DNA of 5,333 nucleotides from an uncultured beta proteobacterium (GTDB taxonomy: Bacteria; Pseudomonadota; Gammaproteobacteria; Burkholderiales; Burkholderiaceae_B). A program made the position numbers and the translations under genes. The stretch covers positions 1 through 5,333 of the forward strand of contig CAIYWO010000391.1 of the NCBI GenBank assembly GCA_903929925.1, written 5' to 3'. Under the pieces are notes generated by a model. It made no database searches, was not told the origin of the DNA, and worked only from the letters and a program-made list of their open reading frames with translations. This document shows positions 1 through 5,333 of the stretch, piece after piece (position 1 is the first letter of the stretch; each line of letters opens with the position of its first letter).

Positions 1-1994
1 ATCGTGACACCAAGCTCTTGCGCTTTCTCGAGTTTGCTACCTGCCTCTGTGCCCGCCACAACATACGAGGTCTTGCGCGAAACTGAACCACTGACTTTGC
101 CACCCGCTGCAACAATCTGCTCTGAGGCCTCTTCTCGGGACCAGGTAGGCAAGGTCCCCGTCAAGACAAAGGTCTTACCGGACAGACCGGAGCTGCGCGC
201 CGCTTCTTGCACCTGCGGCTCTACCCCCTGCGCCTGTAGGGCACGCACAACCTCTTGGTTATGTGCTTCAGCAAAGAAACGCGCGATGGAGCCCGCAACC
301 ACAGGCCCAACATCCGGCACGGCAAGTAAATCATCCTCAGTTGCGAGCATGAGCTTATCAATTGATCCCACGTGCAAAGCGAGGTCTCGTGCTGTGGTCT
401 CACCCACATGCCGAATGCCTAACGCAAAAATCAGGCGCCCAAGCACAGGCTTTTTCGCTTTCTGAATCGCGTCAATCAAATTCTCGGCGGACTTTCGTCC
501 CATCCGATCGTATTCAGCGAGCTCCTCGACTTGCAGGCTAAACAAGTCTGCAAGCGAATGTACACGTTCGCGATCAACCAACTGCTCAACTAGCTTTTCG
601 CCTAAACCTTCGATATCAAGCGCCTTGCGACCGGCCGCATGAATAATGCTTTGCTTGCGTTGCGCGGCACAAAACAGCCCACCCGTACAACGCGCGATCG
701 CCTCGTCCTCAACACGTTCGATGGCCGAACCGCATACAGGACACGCGGTTGCCATCACAAATTGCGTCGCAAAAATCGGCCGCTGATCCAGCACCGGACC
801 AACGACTTCAGGGATGACGTCTCCGGCACGTCGCACGATCACTGTATCGCCGATTCGTACGTCCTTACGCCGGATCTCATCTTCGTTGTGCAGGGTTGCA
901 TTTGTCACCGTCACGCCACCAACAAAGACGGGAGCCAGTCGCGCAACAGGCGTAATCGCACCCGTGCGACCCACCTGTACTTCAATATCTAAAAGAGTTG
1001 TCGTCGCTTCTTGCGCGGGAAACTTATGGGCGATCGCAAAACGGGGGGCACGGGCAACAAAACCCAATACCTTTTGCGCGGCGAGTTCATCTACCTTATA
1101 GACAACGCCATCAATGTCATAAGGCAGTCGCGCGCGGCGCGCGCCAACCTGTTCGTAATAGGCCAGCAAATCTTCGGGTCCGTGTGCCACAACGTGCTGT
1201 GACACGTTGACAGGCAAACCTAAGCTCGCCAACCAATCCAGCATTTCACTATGGCGGGCAAAGCGAATGTCACCAACCTCACCCCAGCCATAGGCAAAAA
1301 AACGTAAGGGCCGCTGTGCGGTGATGCGTGAGTCCAGCTGCCGCAGACTTCCTGCTGCGGCATTACGGGGATTTACAAATACTTTGTCGTCGCGCGCACG
1401 TTGAGCTTCGTTGAGCCGATCGAAATCAGCGAGGTTCATAAACACCTCACCCCTAACCTCGAGCACCTCGGGAATCGTATGTGGCTCACCGGTCAGGCGC
1501 AGGGGAATCGTTTTGATCGTACGGATGTTAGTCGTAACGTCTTCGCCGGCCTGCCCATCGCCGCGGGTCGCAGCCTGCACGAGCAAACCACGTTCGTATC
1601 GCAAACTGATCGCCAGGCCATCGAGTTTTAATTCGCAAAAATAATCCACCGATGCGCTGCTTGAAAGCTTGCCTGCCGCGCGCAAGGTTTCGGTCACGCG
1701 CTTATCAAAAGCAAAGACCTCTTGCGCCTCAAATGCATTACCAAGAGACAACATCGGTACGCGATGTGTCACGCTCGCAAAGGCCGCCAGGGGCGCTGCG
1801 CCCACGCGCTGCGTCGGTGATGACGATGTTAGTAATTCAGGATGTTTTGCCTCAAGAGCCTGCAACTCGCGCATCAGCTGATCGTATTGTGCATCGCTGA
1901 CGGTTGGGTCATCGAGCACGTAGTAGGCGTGGTTATGGCGTTCGATTTCTGCGCATAACCACTGCAGGCGCTCAGCGACCGAAAGCTCACTCAC
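1..1994 (-). CDS. ligA: NAD-dependent DNA ligase LigA (partial: C-terminal end off the left edge)
   Basis: Essential bacterial ligase that seals nicks in duplex DNA (Okazaki fragments, repair gaps) using NAD+ as AMP donor. The window holds 664 codons plus two bases with no internal stop. Family members are usually 670 to 690 residues, so roughly 10 to 30 are missing. Domains in order: Ia (1 to about 70, with YYVLDDP at 24-30 and SDAQYD at 33-38); nucleotidyltransferase with motif ELKLDG, whose K123 is the AMP-accepting lysine, then TRGDG (143-147), RGE (181-183), DGVVYK (295-300) and K324; OB fold (about 326-410); a zinc finger of C418, C421, C436 and C442, spaced as in E. coli LigA; helix-hairpin-helix repeats with glycines near 463/465, 499, 531 and 563; and a BRCT domain from about 603 (GG at 631-632), cut by the edge. 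All catalytic and zinc residues checked are present. Start is GTG: the nearest upstream in-frame stop is the zipA TGA four codons away, no other start codon lies between, and the next ATG is residue 41, inside domain Ia. Third gene of the cluster, 12 bases after zipA. Confidence 0.98.
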   Translation of the reverse strand, partial: MSELSVAERLQWLCAEIERHNHAYYVLDDPTVSDAQYDQLMRELQALEAKHPELLTSSSPTQRVGAAPLAAFASVTHRVPMLSLGNAFEAQEVFAFDKRVTETLRAAGKLSSSASVDYFCELKLDGLAISLRYERGLLVQAATRGDGQAGEDVTTNIRTIKTIPLRLTGEPHTIPEVLEVRGEVFMNLADFDRLNEAQRARDDKVFVNPRNAAAGSLRQLDSRITAQRPLRFFAYGWGEVGDIRFARHSEMLDWLASLGLPVNVSQHVVAHGPEDLLAYYEQVGARRARLPYDIDGVVYKVDELAAQKVLGFVARAPRFAIAHKFPAQEATTTLLDIEVQVGRTGAITPVARLAPVFVGGVTVTNATLHNEDEIRRKDVRIGDTVIVRRAGDVIPEVVGPVLDQRPIFATQFVMATACPVCGSAIERVEDEAIARCTGGLFCAAQRKQSIIHAAGRKALDIEGLGEKLVEQLVDRERVHSLADLFSLQVEELAEYDRMGRKSAENLIDAIQKAKKPVLGRLIFALGIRHVGETTARDLALHVGSIDKLMLATEDDLLAVPDVGPVVAGSIARFFAEAHNQEVVRALQAQGVEPQVQEAARSSGLSGKTFVLTGTLPTWSREEASEQIVAAGGKVSGSVSRKTSYVVAGTEAGSKLEKAQELGVT

Positions 1995-2009
1995 CCGCGT
2001 TTGTCCTCA
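1995..2009 (-). promoter_or_regulatory. ligA ribosome binding site overlapping the zipA stop codon
   Basis: On the minus strand the zipA stop runs straight into GAGGA (2008-2004; stop TGA at 2009-2007), followed by nine bases and then the GTG start of ligA. The Shine-Dalgarno core thus shares two bases with the zipA stop codon. A ribosome finishing zipA would uncover or directly reuse this site, which suggests translational coupling. The site supports the GTG start, since no other start codon is available between the zipA stop and domain Ia. The 12-base gap leaves no space for a promoter or terminator. Confidence 0.75.
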
Positions 2010-3068
2010 GGCAAATACCCGACGTGCCCGGGGGCTGCCCGCAGCAAGCCCGGCTTGTTCAAGTTGTTGGTAAAGCGTCTTCAGGCGTTCGTCGATCACG
2101 GCATCTGCGCCTGGCTGCACCGGACGACCTTGATCATCCACCAGCTCAGCGCCCACACGACGAGCCAACTCAAAGCCCACCTCGACCATCTTCCCGAAAG
2201 CGCGCGTATCGGCTGGGCTGCAAGGCACATCTAACAGCAAGCTCAAGCGATCCACACCGGCCATACCGGCATCAAACGACTCAGCATCGGAGCGCGCCAA
2301 ACTAAAACATACGAGACCATACTCGCCCAACCAAACCAACTGTCCGTCGGCCGGCACAAAGCCCATATTTTGCGCCGCACTGGTCACATCCGAAACGGGA
2401 TGATTGGTTCCCATCAATAACGTCAGACCAACCTGCGTATCGAGTCCCGCGCACATATCATCCAGACGTGAGGCTGAATCCAGCACGCGCTGTTGGTCCG
2501 GACCTTCAATCGAGCATTCCAGTTGCTCCGCCAGGCTTTGCGCACGATTCCAGATCTGTGACCACTCAATCGCAGACAAGGCACCGCTACGGTTCGCTAA
2601 TAACACCGCGAGATGCACAGCATCGTAGGACACGCTTGGATCAATCGTCGCGTGCAAATGTCCCTCTGCATCCTGAACAAAAATACGTACCGCTTTGCGA
2701 CCTGCTGTCCGCAGCGGATGAACGAGCGGTGCAAGGTCTTCACCCAGCATTGGCCCTTGAAACGTGATTTCAATGACAATTTCTGTTGAAGGATCGGGCT
2801 CTTGCGCATCGAGCAGTGCATCAGGGTGTTCTGGGGCACTAAGACGCTCAGTCACGTTGATACCACCCGCACTGATGCCGCCTAGGCCTGGCTCGCGACG
2901 GGTATCGCCCACAGCGCCAAGTTCAGACAGCAACGGATCTTGCTCGATCACTGGCATCTGCGCCTGCATCCGTCGCCGGACACGTTGATCTTGAAACCAG
3001 TTAAAGCCCAGCACCAACAAAATAACGACCAGGCCGATCACTATCAAATAGATTTGCAACTCACTCAT
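2007..3068 (-). CDS. zipA: Cell division protein ZipA-like (membrane-anchored, C-terminal FtsZ-binding domain)
   Basis: Complete 353-residue protein. By family, ZipA tethers FtsZ polymers to the inner membrane and stabilises the division ring. One hydrophobic segment (about residues 4-23) is followed by FNWFQDQRVRRRM, whose arginines (29, 31-33) fit a cytoplasmic side, so the expected topology is a short periplasmic N-terminus and a cytoplasmic bulk. Residues about 34-93 form a short, acidic, Gly/Pro-containing linker, much shorter than the long Pro/Gln-rich linker of E. coli ZipA. The segment from about 212 to 340 fits the ZipA C-terminal domain: a beta strand (LSLLLDVP, 275-282), a helix (FGKMVEVGFELARRVG, 291-306) and AELVDDQGRPVQP (307-319), which resembles the VLDDQRR region of E. 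coli ZipA. The tail GSPRARRVFA resembles Burkholderiales homologues as I recall them. Residues about 96-190 look like a second domain of similar layout (see findings). Start ATG has a good Shine-Dalgarno 6 bases upstream. Lies between smc and ligA in one apparent operon. FtsZ binding is inferred, not shown. Confidence 0.92.
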   Translation of the reverse strand: MSELQIYLIVIGLVVILLVLGFNWFQDQRVRRRMQAQMPVIEQDPLLSELGAVGDTRREPGLGGISAGGINVTERLSAPEHPDALLDAQEPDPSTEIVIEITFQGPMLGEDLAPLVHPLRTAGRKAVRIFVQDAEGHLHATIDPSVSYDAVHLAVLLANRSGALSAIEWSQIWNRAQSLAEQLECSIEGPDQQRVLDSASRLDDMCAGLDTQVGLTLLMGTNHPVSDVTSAAQNMGFVPADGQLVWLGEYGLVCFSLARSDAESFDAGMAGVDRLSLLLDVPCSPADTRAFGKMVEVGFELARRVGAELVDDQGRPVQPGADAVIDERLKTLYQQLEQAGLAAGSPRARRVFA

Positions 3069-3083
3069 GTGTTGCCTCTAGTA
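3069..3083 (-). promoter_or_regulatory. zipA ribosome binding site in the smc-zipA gap
   Basis: The 15-base gap reads TACTAGAGGCAACAC before the zipA ATG. AGAGG (3079-3075) is a clear Shine-Dalgarno match with six bases to the start codon, which settles the zipA start. The gap is too short for a promoter or a terminator hairpin, so zipA depends on transcription coming through smc. Confidence 0.8.
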
Positions 3084-5333
3084 TTACGCAGCCTCAGCGG
3101 CAAGCTGCAAAGCGGATTCAATATCAACAGCCACAATGCGTGAAACGCCTCGTTCTTGCATCGTAACGCCAATCAACTGCCGAGCCATCTGCATTGCAAT
3201 CTTATTATGTGAAATAAACAAGAATTGCGTGTGCTCGGCCATACTACCCACCAGATTTGCGTAGCGCTCTGTGTTTGCGTCATCCAGCGGCGCATCCACC
3301 TCGTCAAGCAAGCAAAACGGTGCGGGATTAAGTTTAAATAGCGCAAACACTAACGCCGTGGCTGTCAGTGCCTTCTCACCGCCTGACAAGAGGTGGATCG
3401 AGGTGTTGCGCTTGCCAGGAGGTTGCGCCATCACCTGCACACCTGCATCCAAGATCTCATCGCCCGTCATGATCAGGCGCGCTTCGCCCCCACCAAACAG
3501 TTTGGGGAAGAGTTCGCCAAAGTGTGTATTGACATCATTGAACGTCGACTGCAACAGATCGCGGGTCTCACGATCAATCTTGCGAATCGCGTCTTCGAGG
3601 GTCTCGATCGCGGTCTGCAGGTCAAGATACTGTGCGTCGAGGTAGCCTTTACGCTCACGCGACTCGGTGAGTTCGTCGAGCGCAGCGAGGTTGACCGAGC
3701 CGAGCGAATCAATCTTCTTGGTTATGCGTTGCACTTCGGACTGCAGCCATGCGGGACGTTGCCACTCTTCAGGTTGATCCACGAGGGACGCCTGCACGGC
3801 CGCGCGATCCACTTGCCGCTCATTGAGTTGCTCAGCAAACTGTTCAGCCGCCAGGCGTGCAGCCTGCTCTTGCAACTGCAACTGCATAATCCGTTCACGA
3901 CGCGGCTCGAGCGAGCGCTCCATCGTGAGTCGCTCTTCATCCGCCTCACGCAGCTGGGCGGCTAATGTATCCATTTCAATCCGAGCGCGACCGAGTGACT
4001 CTTCACGCTCAGCACGTATTTCCAGCGCATCCTGCAGGCCCGCTTCGGCTGCCGCTGCATCAAGCGTGGCAAGCTCATCTTCCTGACCTGCCAACTCTTG
4101 CTGCGCGCGCGCCGACTGCTCAATGGCTAGTTGCAGATTGCGCTGCAACTCAGCAATCCTTGCACGTACACCGCGCTCATTGAATTCAGCTTCTTGTGCG
4201 CCACGCTCTTGATCACGCAAGCGGTTGCGCGCAGTTTCGGCCTCTTCAGATAGAGCCTCGCCAGCCATCTCGGCCTCGGAATAAGCTTCCTGCTGAACCC
4301 CAATCTCTGCATCCAACTCTTCAAAGCGCGCTTCCGCTTCGAGTTTCGCTGCAGTCAATTCTTCTTGCTGCGAAGTCACTTCCGCAATGTCTTGTTCGAG
4401 ACGACCGGAGCGTTCGCGCGTTTGCTCTACTTGTTGCTGCAAACGAGTGTGCTCTAGCTGCAGATCGTGCAAACGACGTGTAATTTCTGCAACCCGCTGA
4501 CGCGCAGGGGGCAACGCTTGCGAAACCTGCTGCCAGGCAGACTCGGCCTGAGCAACCGCCGAACGTGACTGGTCTGCAATGAACTGATGCGCTTTGATCT
4601 CGCGCTGCAGGTTCTCAATTTCTTGTTGACGCGCAAGCAGGCCAGCTTGCTCGGAATCGGCCGCATAGAAGCGCACACTGTGCGCATCAACCAAATGGCC
4701 GCCCTGCACCACGAGCATCGCGCCAGCGGGCAAACTCGCCCGGGCAGCCAGAGCTTGTGCCACATCGGTCGCAATATAGACGTTACCGAGCCAGCTTTGC
4801 AGCAAAGTACGCAGTTCTGGGTCGGTGATACGTAGGACGGTCGTTAAGGGCTCAAGGCCTGCCGGTGCCGCAGCAGCAGGCGCTGCAACGGGCAGTTGGT
4901 AGAACGCGAGGCGTGCAGGTGGTGCGTCCGCCGCAAAGGCGCGCGCCCAATCTAGGTTACGTACCTCGAGGCCTGTCATGCGTTCACTCAGGACAGCTTC
5001 AAGTGCAGTCTCCCAGCCCGGCTCAACATGCAGCTTTTGCCACAGGCGCCCCAACTGACTGAGTTCGTGCTTTGCAAGCCAGGGTTCGAGTGCCCCTTTC
5101 TTTTGCACATCTTCCTGCAGACGAACGAGCGCAGAGAGGCGTGCATCCAGACGCGCCAGTGTCTCGGCCTCAATCTGAGCCTGCTGCTGGGTCTGAGTGC
5201 GACGCGCATCCGCTTCGGGCAACTTGTCTTCAAGCTCCGTGAGTGCGCCCTGCGATTCTTCTAGTAACTCTTCGGTGGCAAACTTATCGCCCGTCAATTG
5301 TTCGAGCGCCGCCAAGTCCGGCGTTTCAACGCC
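3084..5333 (-). CDS. smc: Chromosome segregation/condensation ATPase SMC (partial: N-terminal part off the right edge)
   Basis: SMC dimers with ScpA and ScpB form the bacterial condensin that organises and helps segregate chromosomes by ATP-driven loop extrusion. The open frame runs to the right edge and gives 749 residues; bacterial SMC is about 1170-1190, so roughly 420 N-terminal residues, including Walker A and most of the first coil, are missing. Fragment numbering: end of coil 1 (1 to about 85); hinge (about 93-225, from LHVEPGWETALEAVL to VRFYAADSEQAGLLARQQEI), with an Ala/Pro-rich stretch near 148-158; long Glu/Gln/Ala/Arg-rich coil 2 (about 226-570); then the C-terminal head with LGSVNLAALDEL (544-555), ABC signature LSGGEKALTA (649-658), Walker B FCLLDEVD (673-680, with D677 and catalytic E678), D-loop APLDD, and switch histidine in FISHNK (H709). 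All C-terminal catalytic elements are intact. No start codon is assigned because the true start lies outside; a TTG at 5315 is internal. Stop TAA at 3086-3084. First visible gene of the operon, 15 bases before zipA. Confidence 0.98.
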   Translation of the reverse strand, partial: GVETPDLAALEQLTGDKFATEELLEESQGALTELEDKLPEADARRTQTQQQAQIEAETLARLDARLSALVRLQEDVQKKGALEPWLAKHELSQLGRLWQKLHVEPGWETALEAVLSERMTGLEVRNLDWARAFAADAPPARLAFYQLPVAAPAAAAPAGLEPLTTVLRITDPELRTLLQSWLGNVYIATDVAQALAARASLPAGAMLVVQGGHLVDAHSVRFYAADSEQAGLLARQQEIENLQREIKAHQFIADQSRSAVAQAESAWQQVSQALPPARQRVAEITRRLHDLQLEHTRLQQQVEQTRERSGRLEQDIAEVTSQQEELTAAKLEAEARFEELDAEIGVQQEAYSEAEMAGEALSEEAETARNRLRDQERGAQEAEFNERGVRARIAELQRNLQLAIEQSARAQQELAGQEDELATLDAAAAEAGLQDALEIRAEREESLGRARIEMDTLAAQLREADEERLTMERSLEPRRERIMQLQLQEQAARLAAEQFAEQLNERQVDRAAVQASLVDQPEEWQRPAWLQSEVQRITKKIDSLGSVNLAALDELTESRERKGYLDAQYLDLQTAIETLEDAIRKIDRETRDLLQSTFNDVNTHFGELFPKLFGGGEARLIMTGDEILDAGVQVMAQPPGKRNTSIHLLSGGEKALTATALVFALFKLNPAPFCLLDEVDAPLDDANTERYANLVGSMAEHTQFLFISHNKIAMQMARQLIGVTMQERGVSRIVAVDIESALQLAAEAA

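Noticed and set aside
4..465. 153-codon open frame on the plus strand at the left edge
   Set aside because: Antisense to the BRCT and helix-hairpin-helix parts of ligA. The protein is Ser/Ala/Thr-rich without a recognisable motif, as expected of a shadow frame.
1128..1145. Alternating CG-rich, partly palindromic run
   Set aside because: It falls inside ligA and simply encodes an Ala/Arg-rich stretch just before the DGVVYK motif. No stem-loop with a terminator T-run is present.
1621..1680. Apparent frameshift in ligA near the active-site lysine
   Set aside because: On re-reading the codons the frame is continuous through residues 105-126 and gives the expected ELKLDG motif; the shift was a reading slip.
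1904..2305. 133-codon plus-strand frame spanning the zipA-ligA junction
   Set aside because: It crosses the ends of two well-supported minus-strand genes and encodes an Arg/His/Pro-rich product with no recognisable domain.
3069..3083. Possible promoter or terminator between smc and zipA
   Set aside because: Only 15 bases, taken up by a Shine-Dalgarno; there is no room for -35/-10 boxes or a hairpin.
3393..3965. 190-codon open frame on the plus strand opposite smc
   Set aside because: It lies wholly antisense to the strongly conserved SMC head and coil. Its composition is what the complement of a coiled-coil gene would give, and I recognise no domain. The codons of smc clearly explain this stretch.

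Overview
The window is a compact minus-strand gene cluster with the order smc, zipA, ligA (transcription runs from the right edge to the left). Every long reading frame I can support belongs to one of these three housekeeping genes. The organism is very probably a betaproteobacterium of the order Burkholderiales. The smc-zipA-ligA order is typical there, the ZipA-like protein has the short-linker form with a C-terminal tail of the type GSPxxRRxF that I associate with that order, and the SMC hinge and head sequences have a betaproteobacterial look. These comparisons are from memory, not from a search. Base composition looks moderately GC-rich, but I did not compute it.

Layout from the 5' end of the operon: positions 5333 to 3084 hold the C-terminal 749 residues of the chromosome condensation ATPase SMC (end of the first coil, hinge, second coil, C-terminal half of the ATPase head). 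The ATP-binding N-terminal half lies beyond the right edge. After a 15-base gap, positions 3068 to 2007 hold a complete 353-residue membrane-anchored ZipA-type cell division protein. After a 12-base gap, positions 1994 to 1 hold the first 664 residues of NAD-dependent DNA ligase LigA, lacking only the last part of its BRCT domain beyond the left edge.

The gaps have room for Shine-Dalgarno sequences but not for promoters or terminators, so the three genes are almost certainly co-transcribed from a promoter outside the window. Together they serve chromosome compaction and segregation (SMC), assembly of the division ring at the membrane (ZipA) and sealing of replication and repair nicks (LigA). 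All three are read in the same frame, and ligA starts with GTG.

I found no RNA genes, mobile elements, CRISPR arrays or attachment sites, and no new biological system. The most interesting point is that the ZipA-like protein seems to hold two successive domains of similar layout, of which only the second is the classical FtsZ-binding domain. This is an ordinary core-genome region, and most other observations are of low interest.
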